Below are positions 38,304 to 48,314 of a stretch of 52,991 nucleotides of DNA, in pieces (positions within the stretch are counted from its first letter, which is position 1; every line of letters starts with the position of its first letter). The notes beneath the pieces are model-generated. The model saw only the letters and a program-made list of their open reading frames with translations. It ran no database searches and was not told the DNA's origin. The stretch is from Ureibacillus xyleni (lineage in GTDB: Bacteria; Bacillota; Bacilli; Bacillales_A; Planococcaceae), in the NCBI RefSeq assembly GCF_900217795.1, contig NZ_OBMQ01000020.1, forward strand, positions 1-52,991, given 5' to 3'. Made by a program: the position numbers and the translations under genes.

Positions 38304-39701
38304 ATGGTGTCTTTTGAAACCAAAGTAAAAAATTATATAATCGAACATCAACTTATAGCTAATGGAGACCGTCTTCTCATTGCCTGTTCTGGTGGTATTG
38401 ATTCAATGGGCTTATTACATTTTTTTATTAAGTTCCAACATATTTTTGAAATTCAATTATTTGTGGCGCACGTAGACCATATGCTTAGAGGAAGTACTTC
38501 TGCAGAAGATCGTGTTTTTGTAGAAAAGTTTTGTAAAGAGCATGGAGTACCTACTTTTAGTACCTCGATTCCAATTCCTCAATATCTTCAAGAAGAAGGT
38601 GGAAACTCACAAGCAATTTGTCGAAGAGAACGTTACTCCTTTTTCGAAAAAACGATGCAAACATATCATATAAATAAACTAGTGACAGCTCATCATGCAG
38701 ACGATCAGTTAGAATCATTGCTAATGGCGTTAACTAAATCTGGCGCTGTTAATGGATTGAAAGGCATGTATGCACAACGGATATTTTCTTCTGGTATATT
38801 AATACGACCTTTCTTAGCAGTAACAAAGGAAGAAATTTGGAAATACTTAATGGAGTTGGAAGGTTCATATAGGGAAGATGCGAGTAATGAGAAGGATGAT
38901 TACACTCGGAATCGGTATAGACACCATGTAGTGCCATTATTAAAAAGAGAAAATCCACATGTATCGAGCAATGCAGTTTACTTAGCTGAAAATTTACAAC
39001 AAGATGATGACTTTTTAAATGGTCTTGCATTAGAAAGATTTCCTCACGTAATTGAAAAGCAAAATGATTCATTCTTACTAAAAATTCCGTTATTTCAAAA
39101 TGAAGCAGTCGCTTTACAAAGAAGAATGATTTTAATACTATTAAACTATCTTTACAATAATGTTAATACTACCCAAAGTAAGACATTAGTTTTATCTATT
39201 TTGAACTTAATTAAAAATACAAATGGTAGTGCATTAGTTTACTTACCAGAGGGTAATATTGCAGTTCGTAAATATGATGAAGTCGTTTTTAAAAAGCAAA
39301 GTAATGACACGGATGAAACGAAGCTTTTGCAAGAGGTTTCATTAAATGAATGGACGCATACCTCAAGGTTTCGATTATACATAGGAGAAGCCTCTTTTGA
39401 ACCAAAAGAAATGACTAATTTCTATTACTTCAACTCAAAGGACTTTCATCTCCCGTTTCGAATTAGACCGAGAAAAGATGGGGATCGAATTTCTATAAAA
39501 GGGATGGATGCCCAAAAACGCTTATCGAGGATACTTATTGACGAGAAAATCCCCTTACACGAAAGAGATACTTGGCCTATTTTAGTAGATGCAAACGATG
39601 ATGTAATAGCTATATTAGGTGTGCGAGTTAATAAGTTCTTTTCTAAAACTAAGCGACCGACCGATGATTTTATTTTGTGTATCGAGTGTAAAAAATCATA
39701 A
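38304..39701 (+). CDS. tilS: tRNA(Ile) lysidine synthetase
   Basis: Converts C34 of tRNA-Ile(CAU) to lysidine, essential for AUA decoding. The PP-loop is CSGGIDSMGLLHF (residues ~29-41), followed by VAHVDHMLRG, CRRERYSFF, TAHHADDQLES and the DASNEKDDYTRNRYRH motif; the C-terminal TilS domain has RPRKDGDRI. It is 465 aa against 472 in B. subtilis. Start ATG follows GAGGTGAGAAG, 26 nt after spoIIE. Confidence 0.97.
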   Translation: MVSFETKVKNYIIEHQLIANGDRLLIACSGGIDSMGLLHFFIKFQHIFEIQLFVAHVDHMLRGSTSAEDRVFVEKFCKEHGVPTFSTSIPIPQYLQEEGGNSQAICRRERYSFFEKTMQTYHINKLVTAHHADDQLESLLMALTKSGAVNGLKGMYAQRIFSSGILIRPFLAVTKEEIWKYLMELEGSYREDASNEKDDYTRNRYRHHVVPLLKRENPHVSSNAVYLAENLQQDDDFLNGLALERFPHVIEKQNDSFLLKIPLFQNEAVALQRRMILILLNYLYNNVNTTQSKTLVLSILNLIKNTNGSALVYLPEGNIAVRKYDEVVFKKQSNDTDETKLLQEVSLNEWTHTSRFRLYIGEASFEPKEMTNFYYFNSKDFHLPFRIRPRKDGDRISIKGMDAQKRLSRILIDEKIPLHERDTWPILVDANDDVIAILGVRVNKFFSKTKRPTDDFILCIECKKS

Positions 39702-39840
39702 ACCAATAATCTACATCATTACATGTAATTAAAACGATTAAACTTCGAATTAGATGAACAAATTTTATTAAGAATAACTTAAAATTGATTATAATGACAA
39801 TAATGGTCATGTGTTGTAACAACTCAAGGAGGAACTATTT

Positions 39841-40383
39841 ATGATTCAAAATGACATTGAAAAAATTATGATTACAGAAGAACAAATCCAAGAAAGAGTC
39901 GCTGAACTTGGTGCACAATTAACAGAAGAGTATAAAGATCAGTTTCCATTAGCGATTGGTGTTTTAAAAGGCGCTATGCCATTTATGACAGATTTAATGA
40001 AGCGTTTTGAATCATATGTTGAAATCGATTTTATGGATGTTTCGAGCTATGGTAATGCTACAGTATCATCTGGAGAGGTAAAAATTTTAAAAGACTTAAA
40101 TACTAGTGTTGAAGGTCGCGACGTCATTATAATTGAAGATATTATCGATAGTGGTTTAACATTAAGCTATTTAGTAGATTTGTTCAAATATCGTAAAGCA
40201 AAAACAATTAAAATCGTTACGCTTTTAGATAAGCCATCAGGTCGAAAAGTTGATTTAAAAGCAGATGTTGTTGGTTTTGAAGTGCCAGATGGATTTGTAG
40301 TTGGTTATGGATTAGATTATGCAGAAAGATATCGTAATTTACCGTACATCGGTATTTTGAAGAAGGAAGTATATTCATTCTAA
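39841..40383 (+). CDS. hprT: Hypoxanthine phosphoribosyltransferase
   Basis: Salvages hypoxanthine and guanine with PRPP. The 180-residue length is normal. The PRPP loop [15 protein letters not shown] (~99-113) with the catalytic Asp and the C-terminal [18 protein letters not shown] purine-binding segment are present. Start ATG with AAGGAGGAAC upstream. tilS-hprT-ftsH is a conserved cluster. Confidence 0.97.
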   Translation: MIQNDIEKIMITEEQIQERVAELGAQLTEEYKDQFPLAIGVLKGAMPFMTDLMKRFESYVEIDFMDVSSYGNATVSSGEVKILKDLNTSVEGRDVIIIEDIIDSGLTLSYLVDLFKYRKAKTIKIVTLLDKPSGRKVDLKADVVGFEVPDGFVVGYGLDYAERYRNLPYIGILKKEVYSF

Positions 40384-40388
40384 GATTT

Positions 40389-40417
40389 TGTAAACATTTC
40401 GACAAATAATGTTTACA
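40389..40417. promoter_or_regulatory. Palindrome with an embedded Spo0A box upstream of ftsH
   Basis: TGTAAACATT (40389-40398) and AATGTTTACA (40408-40417) are a perfect inverted repeat around 9 nt. TTCGACAAA (40398-40406), a perfect inverse Spo0A box, fills the centre. There is no T run, so it is not a terminator. Confidence 0.55.
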
Positions 40418-40511
40418 ACACATTTTACCGGTGCTTTTCGTTGTATCATTAAATCATGATATGTTAAGATTTTACTTATAGTTTTTCTGTTATGTTGTGA
40501 GGAGGCTGGGG

Positions 40512-42569
40512 ATGAATCGAATATTTCGATACACCATATTTTATTTATTAATTTTTCTAGTAATAATCGGTATTTTCGGTACTTTTAATGGGGGTAACGC
40601 ACCTTCAGAAGAATTAACTTATCATGAGTTTTTAGAAGCCTTAGAAGCTGGAAAAGTTGAATATGCAAATATTCAGCCGGATGCACAAGTATATGTGGTA
40701 GAAGGCGCGTTAGCGGGGTATGAACAAGGCCATACTTTCTTAGTAAATATCCCTCGAGATAATCCGGCTTTAATGGAAAAGATTACGAATGCAGTTAATG
40801 GTAATCCGGACATTAAATTTTTAAAAGCACCTGAAACGAGTGGTTGGGTACAGTTCTTTACAGGGATTATCCCATTCATCATTATTATCATTTTATTCTT
40901 CTTCCTATTGAGTCAATCTCAAGGTGGCGGTAATAAAGTGATGAACTTCGGTAAAAGTAAAGCGAAGTTATACGACTCTGAAAAGAAAAAAGTTCGATTT
41001 GTAGACGTAGCTGGTGCTGATGAAGAAAAGCAAGAGCTTGTTGAGGTAGTCGACTTCCTAAAAGATCATCGTAAATTTACAGACATGGGTGCTCGTATTC
41101 CAAAAGGTATTTTACTAGTAGGACCTCCTGGAACAGGTAAAACATTACTTGCGCGAGCTGTTGCTGGTGAAGCAGGCGTACCATTCTTCTCAATCTCAGG
41201 TTCTGACTTCGTAGAGATGTTCGTAGGGGTCGGGGCAAGTCGTGTTCGTGATTTATTTGAGAATGCGAAGAAAAATGCACCATGTATTATCTTTATCGAT
41301 GAAATTGATGCAGTTGGTCGTCAACGTGGAGCAGGTCTTGGTGGTGGTCACGACGAACGTGAGCAAACATTAAACCAATTACTTGTTGAAATGGATGGTT
41401 TCGGTGTAAATGAGGGTATTATCATTATTGCAGCAACAAACCGACCAGACATTCTTGACCCAGCATTACTTCGCCCAGGACGTTTCGACCGTCAAATTAC
41501 GGTTGGTCGCCCCGATGTTAAAGGACGTGAAGCAATCTTAAAAGTACACGCTCGTAATAAACCATTACGTGATGATGTAGATTTAAAAGCTATTGCTCAA
41601 CGTACACCAGGTTTCTCTGGTGCGGATCTTGAAAACTTACTTAACGAGGCAGCTCTAGTAGCAACTCGTCGTAATAAAAGAAAAATCGACATGGCTGATA
41701 TTGATGAAGCAACAGACAGAGTAATTGCCGGTCCAGCTAAATCAAGTCGTGTTATTTCAGAAAAAGAACGCAAAATCGTTGCTTTCCACGAAGCAGGTCA
41801 CGTTGTCGTAGGGCTAACTTTAGACCAAGCAGAAAAAGTACACAAAGTTACAATTGTACCACGTGGGCAAGCTGGTGGTTATGCCGTAATGCTTCCAAAA
41901 GAAGATCGTTACTTCATGACAAAACCAGAGTTATTAGATAAAATTGCAGGGTTACTTGGTGGTCGTGTTGCAGAAGATATTACGTTTGGTGAAGTATCGA
42001 CTGGAGCACATAACGACTTCCAACGTGCTACTGGAATCGCGCGTTCGATGGTTACAGAATACGGGATGAGTGATAAGTTAGGACCAATGCAATTTGGTTC
42101 AAGCCAAGGTGGTAATGTATTCCTTGGACGTGACTTTAACTCTGAACAAAACTATTCTGATTCAATTGCATACGAAATTGATAAAGAAATGCAATCAATT
42201 ATCGTCGATCAATATGAGCGTACAAAACAAATTTTAACGGAAAAACGTGATTTATTAACTTTAATTGCAGAAACATTACTTGAAGTGGAAACCTTAGATG
42301 CACAACAAATTGAGCACCTAAGAGATCACGGTAAACTTCCAGACCGTGTAGACTACTCAAAAGTAGATGATGAGCGTATTGTGATCGAATCTACAAATGA
42401 TACTGTAAAAAGTTCTGAATCAAATGATGTTGTTGTTGAGATTTCTGGTACTACAAGTTTAGATAAACAAATCGTTGGTCAAACACCAGATCCTTCAACA
42501 TCTGATTTGCCAAGAGAAAACCGTACACCTGAAAATCGTGACGGAATTCAAGAAGACCGTAATAAATAG
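40512..42569 (+). CDS. ftsH: ATP-dependent zinc metalloprotease FtsH
   Basis: A membrane-anchored AAA+ protease that degrades membrane and regulatory proteins. Two N-terminal TM helices (~5-24 and ~113-132) flank an external domain; Walker A GPPGTGKT (~204), Walker [35 protein letters not shown], and the zinc HEAGH (~426) follow. At 685 aa it is ~50 residues longer than B. subtilis (637), with an acidic, disordered C-terminal tail rich in Ser, Thr, Pro and Asp. The frame is open from GTG 40497, which overlaps the GAGGAGG site; ATG 40512 is the start. Confidence 0.97.
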   Translation: MNRIFRYTIFYLLIFLVIIGIFGTFNGGNAPSEELTYHEFLEALEAGKVEYANIQPDAQVYVVEGALAGYEQGHTFLVNIPRDNPALMEKITNAVNGNPDIKFLKAPETSGWVQFFTGIIPFIIIIILFFFLLSQSQGGGNKVMNFGKSKAKLYDSEKKKVRFVDVAGADEEKQELVEVVDFLKDHRKFTDMGARIPKGILLVGPPGTGKTLLARAVAGEAGVPFFSISGSDFVEMFVGVGASRVRDLFENAKKNAPCIIFIDEIDAVGRQRGAGLGGGHDEREQTLNQLLVEMDGFGVNEGIIIIAATNRPDILDPALLRPGRFDRQITVGRPDVKGREAILKVHARNKPLRDDVDLKAIAQRTPGFSGADLENLLNEAALVATRRNKRKIDMADIDEATDRVIAGPAKSSRVISEKERKIVAFHEAGHVVVGLTLDQAEKVHKVTIVPRGQAGGYAVMLPKEDRYFMTKPELLDKIAGLLGGRVAEDITFGEVSTGAHNDFQRATGIARSMVTEYGMSDKLGPMQFGSSQGGNVFLGRDFNSEQNYSDSIAYEIDKEMQSIIVDQYERTKQILTEKRDLLTLIAETLLEVETLDAQQIEHLRDHGKLPDRVDYSKVDDERIVIESTNDTVKSSESNDVVVEISGTTSLDKQIVGQTPDPSTSDLPRENRTPENRDGIQEDRNK

Positions 42570-42582
42570 ACTTAAATTTCTG

Positions 42583-42622
42583 CTGAATGAGTATGCTAAT
42601 CGCATCTCATTCAGTTTTTTAT
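42583..42622 (+). terminator. Rho-independent terminator of ftsH
   Basis: CTGAATGAGTATGC pairs with GCATCTCATTCAG (one bulge), followed by TTTTTTATTT. Confidence 0.9.
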
Positions 42623-42774
42623 TTATTCTATCTTAAGATTTTATAAAACCAACCATCATTCTGGAATAATAAGATGAAACCATCTCGTTAGAAACGATAG
42701 ACATACTGCTGTATTATGTTTCCGTTATTATGGTATTATTTTTTACAAACGGATTTGGAAATGGGTGTGAATGA

Positions 42775-43542
42775 ATGGTCCTTGTCCTCAATGTTGGGAA
42801 TTCCAATATTGCCATAGGTATATATAGAAACGATAAACTTGCATATAACTTTAGTATTGAAACAAATAGAAGAAAAACAGAAGATGAATATGCAATGCAG
42901 TTAAAAATGTTATTCAACCATGTAGGAATCTCCTTTGAAGAAATAAAGGGTATTATTATTTCATCAGTTGTGCCGCCAATTATGTATGCACTAGAGGAAA
43001 TGTGCCGAAAATATTTTCATGTCAAACCACTTGTTGTTGGACCAGGAGTGAAAAACGGATTAAATATTAAATATGAAAATCCAAGGGAAGTTGGCGCTGA
43101 TCGAATCGTAAATGCAGTGGCAGCTGTCGATGAATACGGTGGGAAACCACTTATTGTAGTAGATTTTGGAACTGCTAATACGTATTGCTATATAAGTGAA
43201 AAGGGAGATTATTTAGGAGGAGCAATTGCCCCAGGGATAACGATTTCAACAGAAGCCCTTTTTTCGAAAACAGCAAAATTACCACGTATTGAAATTAACC
43301 GACCTACAACCATTATCGGTAAAAATACGATTTCTGCAATGCAGGCAGGTGTCATCTACGGTTTTGTAGGACAAGTGGAAGGGATCGTTAGTCGAATGAA
43401 ACAAACATCAATTGAAGATGCTTTTGTTATTGCAACTGGCGATTTGGCAAATTTAATTGCCAATGAAACAAAGATGATAGATATAGTTGATCCACTACTT
43501 ACGTTAAAAGGGCTATATATCATTTTTAAAAGAAATCAATAA
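42775..43542 (+). CDS. coaX: Type III pantothenate kinase, with altered nucleotide-binding motifs
   Basis: A 255-residue ASKHA-fold CoaX, the right length and very like B. subtilis CoaX overall, including VGADRIVNA with the catalytic Asp109 and VVDFG (Asp130). Three ATP-site motifs deviate from family: the usual DxGNT is NVGNS (Asn6, Ser10), the usual GTATT is GTANT (Asn135), and the usual TGG is TGD (Asp223). The reading frame is intact, so it is not a plain pseudogene. The weak ribosome site GGTGTGA precedes ATG 42775. Activity is doubtful; the protein may be catalytically weak or repurposed. Confidence 0.9.
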   Translation: MVLVLNVGNSNIAIGIYRNDKLAYNFSIETNRRKTEDEYAMQLKMLFNHVGISFEEIKGIIISSVVPPIMYALEEMCRKYFHVKPLVVGPGVKNGLNIKYENPREVGADRIVNAVAAVDEYGGKPLIVVDFGTANTYCYISEKGDYLGGAIAPGITISTEALFSKTAKLPRIEINRPTTIIGKNTISAMQAGVIYGFVGQVEGIVSRMKQTSIEDAFVIATGDLANLIANETKMIDIVDPLLTLKGLYIIFKRNQ

Positions 43543-43562
43543 AAGAAATGAGGATAAACAAC

Positions 43563-44447
43563 ATGAGTGATTACTTAGTTAGAGGTTTAGGGTTTAATGG
43601 GAATGTTCGTGCATTTGCTGCACGTACTACTGAAACGGTAGGAGAAGCACAACGCCGACATAATACATGGCCAACAGCAACTGCTGCGTTAGGTCGTTCA
43701 ATGACAGCAAGTGTAATCATGGGTGCAATGTTAAAAGGTGAAAATAAATTAACTGTAAAAATAGAGGGAAATGGTCCAATTGGTCCAATGTTAATCGATG
43801 CTAATGCAAAAGGAGAAGTGCGGGGTTATGTCACCAACCCACAAGTTCACTTTGAATTAAACTCGATAGGAAAACTTGATGTTCGCCGCGCAGTAGGAGC
43901 AGAGGGAACAATTACAGTAGTTAAAGATTTGGGTATGCGTGACATGTTCTCTGGCCAAACACCAATAGTTTCCGGGGAAATTGCGGAAGACTTTACGTAT
44001 TACTTTGCAGTTTCAGAACAAGTTCCTTCTTCTGTAGGTTTAGGTGTCCTAGTTAATCCGGACAATACAGTTTTAGCAGCAGGGGGATTCATTCTCCAAC
44101 TAATGCCAGGTTGTGGAGAAGAAACAATTACACAAATTGAACAGCATCTTTCTACAATTGAACCTGTTTCAAAGATGATTGAAAAAGGTTTAACACCAGA
44201 ACAAATACTAGAAGTGGTACTAGGAAAAGAAAATGTTCAAATTTTAGATTCAATGGATGTTGAGTTTAAATGTCAATGTTCTAAAGAGCGTTTTGGTGCA
44301 GCGATAATTAGTTTAGGAGTACAAGAAATCCAAGAAATGATTGATGAGGATGGACAAGCAGAAGCACAATGCCATTTCTGCTTAGAAACTTATCATTATG
44401 ATAAGCAAGAGCTTGAAGGTTTTATCAATGAAATCAAAGCGCAATAA
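43563..44447 (+). CDS. hslO: Redox-regulated chaperone Hsp33
   Basis: A holdase activated by oxidation and unfolding. The 294-residue protein has the family core ([25 protein letters not shown]) and the C-terminal zinc switch CQC and CHFC (about residues 237-272). An in-frame ATG at 43548 is part of the ribosome site region; [10 protein letters not shown] at 43563 is the family start. It overlaps the yacD start by 20 nt. It sits between coaX and yacD as in B. subtilis. Confidence 0.96.
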   Translation: MSDYLVRGLGFNGNVRAFAARTTETVGEAQRRHNTWPTATAALGRSMTASVIMGAMLKGENKLTVKIEGNGPIGPMLIDANAKGEVRGYVTNPQVHFELNSIGKLDVRRAVGAEGTITVVKDLGMRDMFSGQTPIVSGEIAEDFTYYFAVSEQVPSSVGLGVLVNPDNTVLAAGGFILQLMPGCGEETITQIEQHLSTIEPVSKMIEKGLTPEQILEVVLGKENVQILDSMDVEFKCQCSKERFGAAIISLGVQEIQEMIDEDGQAEAQCHFCLETYHYDKQELEGFINEIKAQ

Positions 44448-45381
44448 TATATCAAATCAATCGCACAACAAAACGCCTCTTACTCAAAGAAGATTAAAAA
44501 CAAAACCTGTACTAACATTGCTGACAATACTTTTGGCGGGAAACTTATTTTGGTTTGTTTTGTGGGTATGGCCTAACGAAAAAGATAACGGTGGCGATGA
44601 AATAGTCGCTACCGTTGATGATAAAGAAATTACAAAGCAGCAATGGATGGCTGCAATGGAAAATCGTTATGGGAAAGAAACACTACAAAACTTAGTGAAT
44701 GAATCAGTTATGGAAAAAGCAGCAGAAGAATATAAGATTAAAGTGTCTGATGAAGAAATTGATCTTGAAATCGCTCTAATTCGAACAGCTCAAGATACCA
44801 CTGATACAACGATTCAACAGTTAACAGAAGAACAACTACGGCAAAAGGTGCGAGCACAATTAATTTTAGAAAAGGTCTTAACAAAAGACATTATTACAGA
44901 TACTGAAGAAATCGTTAAATACTATGAAGAGAATCAATCTCTTTACAATATCCCTACTACATATAAAACAAGCATTATTATTGTTGAGTCAAAGGATGAT
45001 GCGGACAGTGTCTTAAAGGAACTTAATGATGGGTCCGAATTTTCTATTTTAGCTAGGGAACGTTCCCTTGATACAACTTCAGCAAGTTTGGGTGGAGGTA
45101 TAGGATATATAACAACAGCCCAAGCGAATGTGGATAAAAGTATTCAAGATGCAGTACAAAAGCTAAAAGAGAATGAGATTAGTGATCCCTTTGTAATGAA
45201 TGACGGCCGTTATGGAATCGTAAAAGTAGAGGAAATTAACGAAGGAAAATCCTTTACCTATGATGAGGTGAAAGGGCACATTCAACGGGTGTTATCAATG
45301 GAACAATTACCCGCTTCCATTACACCAGAAGCATTTTGGAAAGAATTTGATGCGAGTTGGTTTTATGGAGAATCCTCATAA
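44428..45381 (+). CDS. yacD: PpiC-type peptidyl-prolyl isomerase, membrane-anchored (YacD)
   Basis: A 317-residue PrsA-related foldase. A basic N-terminus and one TM helix (~22-45, with [15 protein letters not shown]) act as signal anchor; no lipobox Cys is seen. A SurA-like N domain leads to a parvulin domain (~180-270: [22 protein letters not shown]). The C-terminal [14 protein letters not shown] is family-like. ATG 44428 lies inside hslO with GAAGGT upstream. Extracytoplasmic protein folding is the likely role. Confidence 0.9.
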   Translation: MKSKRNNISNQSHNKTPLTQRRLKTKPVLTLLTILLAGNLFWFVLWVWPNEKDNGGDEIVATVDDKEITKQQWMAAMENRYGKETLQNLVNESVMEKAAEEYKIKVSDEEIDLEIALIRTAQDTTDTTIQQLTEEQLRQKVRAQLILEKVLTKDIITDTEEIVKYYEENQSLYNIPTTYKTSIIIVESKDDADSVLKELNDGSEFSILARERSLDTTSASLGGGIGYITTAQANVDKSIQDAVQKLKENEISDPFVMNDGRYGIVKVEEINEGKSFTYDEVKGHIQRVLSMEQLPASITPEAFWKEFDASWFYGESS

Positions 45382-45421
45382 GTTTAAGTCTAAAGTTTTC
45401 ACAATATTTTGTGCTTAACCA

Positions 45422-45450
45422 TTGACTCAAGACACAAATGTTGGTAATAT
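45422..45450 (+). promoter_or_regulatory. Sigma-A promoter of cysK
   Basis: TTGACT (45422-45427), 17 bp, TAATAT (45445-45450). Confidence 0.75.
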
Positions 45451-45483
45451 ACTAAATAGGTAAAACCTATAAATTTAGTAGGT
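45451..45483. promoter_or_regulatory. Inverted-repeat operator candidate at the cysK start site
   Basis: ACTAAATAGGT (45451-45461) and ACCTATAAATTTAGT (45465-45479) are an inverted repeat with one 2-nt bulge, directly after the -10. ACCTA/TAGGT occurs again at 45465-45483. A CymR-type (Rrf2) repressor of cysteine genes is a plausible ligand, by inference only. Confidence 0.5.
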
Positions 45484-45504
45484 ATTTAAGAGAGGATGAT
45501 AAAA

Positions 45505-46434
45505 ATGAGTAAATTAGCAAACTCAGTTACTGAATTAGTTGGACGCACTCCTATCGTGAAACTTAACCACGTAACTTCTGAAAATGAAGGAACAGTTTGG
45601 GTAAAATTAGAATTCTTCAACCCAGGTAGCTCTGTAAAAGACCGTATTGCTCTTGCAATGATCGAAGCTGCAGAAAAAGACGGTACATTAAAACCAGGTG
45701 GAACTATTATTGAACCAACTTCAGGTAACACAGGTATTGGTTTAGCAATGGTTGCTGCTGCGAAAGGCTACCGTGCAATTCTAGTTATGCCTGAAACGAT
45801 GAGTATTGAACGCCGCAAGTTACTTCGTGCTTATGGTGCGGAATTAGTTCTAACACCTGGTCCAGAAGGAATGAAAGGTGCTATTGCAAAAGCTAAAAGT
45901 TTAGCAGAAGAAAATGGTTACTTCTTACCACAACAATTTGAAAACCAAGCAAACGCTGAAATTCACCGTTTAACAACTGGTCCTGAAATCGTTGAAGCAT
46001 TTGAAGGTGTTCAATTAGATGCATTTGTAGCGGGTATCGGAACTGGTGGTACAATTACAGGTGCTGGTGAAGTTTTACGTCAAAAATACCCTGAAATTGA
46101 AATCATCGCTGTAGAGCCAAAAGATTCTCCAGTATTATCTGGTGGTAACCCAGGTTCACATAAAATACAAGGTATTGGTGCAGGGTTCGTACCAGGTGTA
46201 TTAAACACAGAAATCTACAACTCAGTATTCACAGTAGAAAACGAAACTGCTTTTGAAGTTGCTCGTAAAGTAGGTAGCGAAGAAGGAATTTTAGTTGGTA
46301 TTTCTTCTGGTGCAGCAATCCATGCAGCAATCGAAACTGCAAAACGTCTTGGAAAAGGTTCTAATGTATTAGCAATCGTTCCTTCAAATGGTGAACGCTA
46401 CTTATCTACTGCTTTATACAACTTCGAAGACTAA
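45505..46434 (+). CDS. cysK: Cysteine synthase A (O-acetylserine sulfhydrylase)
   Basis: Makes cysteine from O-acetylserine and sulfide using PLP. At 309 aa it is the usual size. The PLP lysine is in [11 protein letters not shown], with [18 protein letters not shown] and SSGAA contacts. The in-frame ATG at 45496 overlaps the GAGAGGA site, so ATG 45505 is used. B. subtilis has pabB and pabA between cysK and pabC; here a terminator and then pabC follow. Confidence 0.97.
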   Translation: MSKLANSVTELVGRTPIVKLNHVTSENEGTVWVKLEFFNPGSSVKDRIALAMIEAAEKDGTLKPGGTIIEPTSGNTGIGLAMVAAAKGYRAILVMPETMSIERRKLLRAYGAELVLTPGPEGMKGAIAKAKSLAEENGYFLPQQFENQANAEIHRLTTGPEIVEAFEGVQLDAFVAGIGTGGTITGAGEVLRQKYPEIEIIAVEPKDSPVLSGGNPGSHKIQGIGAGFVPGVLNTEIYNSVFTVENETAFEVARKVGSEEGILVGISSGAAIHAAIETAKRLGKGSNVLAIVPSNGERYLSTALYNFED

Positions 46435-46452
46435 TCCGAAATTTTATTCATC

Positions 46453-46482
46453 GACATTGCCTTTATAGGTGATGTCTTTTTT
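46453..46482 (+). terminator. Rho-independent terminator of cysK
   Basis: GACAT-TG-CCT pairs with AGG-TG-ATGTC, followed by TTTTTTATT. Confidence 0.8.
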
Positions 46483-46540
46483 ATTATCTGTTTTTTTACT
46501 CAAGCCACTTTGTATCGTTTGATGCGTTATTCAATTAAAA

Positions 46541-46567
46541 TTGATATTCTATTTTATAAAGTATACT
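46541..46567 (+). promoter_or_regulatory. Candidate promoter of the pabC-folPBK unit
   Basis: TTGATA (46541-46546) and TATACT (46562-46567), but only 15 bp apart. It is the only candidate in the cysK-pabC gap, and a promoter is needed because of the terminator ahead. Confidence 0.4.
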
Positions 46568-46586
46568 AATAGAAAGGGGTTAACTA

Positions 46587-47435
46587 ATGCTTTGTTGGTT
46601 CAATGGAAAGTATTTAGATGAAAAGGAGTTATTTATCTCGCCCTTTGATCATGGATATTTACATGGAATCGGTTTCTATGAACATTTTCGTACATACAAT
46701 GGCCAAGTGCTATTACTGGAAGAACATTTTCACCGCTTATGCAATGCATTAAATATTTACCGAATACCTATGCCCTATACAATAAAAGATATTCAGAATG
46801 TCATTGAAGAATTATGGACAGCTGCTTCACGAGAGGATTGTATTTTTCGTCTAAATGTTTCGGCAGGTAGGGCAAATGAGATGTTGTCACCTGAATATAA
46901 AAAACCTAATGTGATAATTTTTCGAAGATCTCTTAGGCAACGAACTCGTGGTACAGAAAAGAATGCAATTTGGCTAAAGACAACTCGAAATTCACCAGAA
47001 CAACCAATTCGCTTTAAATCCCATCATTTTGGTAACAATATATTAGCGAGTTTTGAAGTTCAAAACCTTGAAACAACGGAAGGTTTTTTCCTTAACACAA
47101 AAGGGCATATCGCAGAAGGAATTACTTCTAATATCTTCTGGGTAAGAGATGATATACTTTTTACACCTTCTCTTTCAACGGGTATTGTTCCGGGCATTAC
47201 AAGACAATGGGTAATTCATGCAGCGAAGCGGTTAGGTATCCGGGTGGTAGAAGATATCTTTTTCCAACACGAACTGATAAATGCCTACGAATGTTTCGTT
47301 ACAAATTCTATCGAGGAACTTGTACCGATATCAAAAGTTGGTAGAACAAGATTTTTAGGAGAAGATGGACCTATTTATCAAAGGCTACATCAATCATATA
47401 TAGATGAAATAATTCAAATAATGAAAAGAGGATAA
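46587..47435 (+). CDS. pabC: 4-amino-4-deoxychorismate lyase
   Basis: A 282-residue class IV PLP aminotransferase-fold enzyme giving p-aminobenzoate for folate. The start MLCWFNGKYLDEKELFISPFDHG, the Lys of RFKSHHFGNN (Schiff base) and the EGITSNIFWV motif fit PabC. D-amino acid and branched-chain aminotransferases share this fold, so the assignment rests on the folP-folB-folK genes 3' of it. The ATG follows AAAGGGG. Its usual partners pabB and pabA are not adjacent. Confidence 0.9.
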   Translation: MLCWFNGKYLDEKELFISPFDHGYLHGIGFYEHFRTYNGQVLLLEEHFHRLCNALNIYRIPMPYTIKDIQNVIEELWTAASREDCIFRLNVSAGRANEMLSPEYKKPNVIIFRRSLRQRTRGTEKNAIWLKTTRNSPEQPIRFKSHHFGNNILASFEVQNLETTEGFFLNTKGHIAEGITSNIFWVRDDILFTPSLSTGIVPGITRQWVIHAAKRLGIRVVEDIFFQHELINAYECFVTNSIEELVPISKVGRTRFLGEDGPIYQRLHQSYIDEIIQIMKRG

Positions 47436-47438
47436 GGG

Positions 47439-48302
47439 ATGTTAACGAAGTACTCTACACCACTAGTCATTAATAATATTGAACTAGATTATAGAAAAGA
47501 AACGATTATAATGGGGATTCTAAACGTAACGCCCGATTCATTTTCAGATGGCGGGAAATTTAATTCCATTGATGCGGCCGTTGCGCATGCAAAAGAAATG
47601 GTTGCAAATGGGGCGAAAATAATCGATATTGGCGGGGAATCTACTCGACCAGGTTATACACGTATATCCGATGATGAGGAAATTGCTCGTGTTGTACCTG
47701 TTATACAAGCGATTTTAAAAGAAGTACCTGTCATCATTTCAATTGATACTTACAAATCAGCCGTTGCTCGTGCAGCAGTTGAAGCTGGTGCGCATATGAT
47801 TAACGATATTTGGGGAGCAAAGGCAGACCCTGAAATTGCAAAGGTAGCTTCAGAACTAAATGTACCAATTACCTTAATGCACAATCGAAAAGATGAAGAC
47901 TATATAAATTATTTTGAAGACTATATGCTAGATATACAAGAAAGCGTTAATTTAGTAAAAAATGCGGGAGTACCAGATTATCATATTATTTTAGATCCAG
48001 GGATTGGCTTTGTAAAAAACCTACAACAAAGTATTGAAACGATGCAGCGTTTAGACGAGCTTGTTGAAATAGGTTATCCAGTATTACTCGCCACTTCTCG
48101 TAAACGTATGATTGGAACGATATTGAACTTACCATTGGATGAGCGGGTAGAAGGAACTGCTGCGACATGTGCATTTGGTGTCATGAAAGGATGCCATATT
48201 GTGCGTGTTCATGATGTGAAAGAAGTAGCCCGAACAGTGAAAATGATTGACGCACTAATGGGTAAGTTTAAAGTAAATGAAGAGCTACCTTCAAGACATT
48301 AA
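47439..48302 (+). CDS. folP: Dihydropteroate synthase
   Basis: Joins p-aminobenzoate to hydroxymethyl-dihydropterin pyrophosphate; the sulfonamide target. At 287 aa it has MGILNVTPDSFSDGG, DIGGESTRPG, VIISIDTYKS, MINDIWGAKAD, DPGIGFVK and the ATSRKRMIG segment. Starts 3 nt after the pabC stop. The substrate pABA comes from PabC. Confidence 0.97.
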   Translation: MLTKYSTPLVINNIELDYRKETIIMGILNVTPDSFSDGGKFNSIDAAVAHAKEMVANGAKIIDIGGESTRPGYTRISDDEEIARVVPVIQAILKEVPVIISIDTYKSAVARAAVEAGAHMINDIWGAKADPEIAKVASELNVPITLMHNRKDEDYINYFEDYMLDIQESVNLVKNAGVPDYHIILDPGIGFVKNLQQSIETMQRLDELVEIGYPVLLATSRKRMIGTILNLPLDERVEGTAATCAFGVMKGCHIVRVHDVKEVARTVKMIDALMGKFKVNEELPSRH

Positions 48303-48314
48303 AAGGAGAACACA

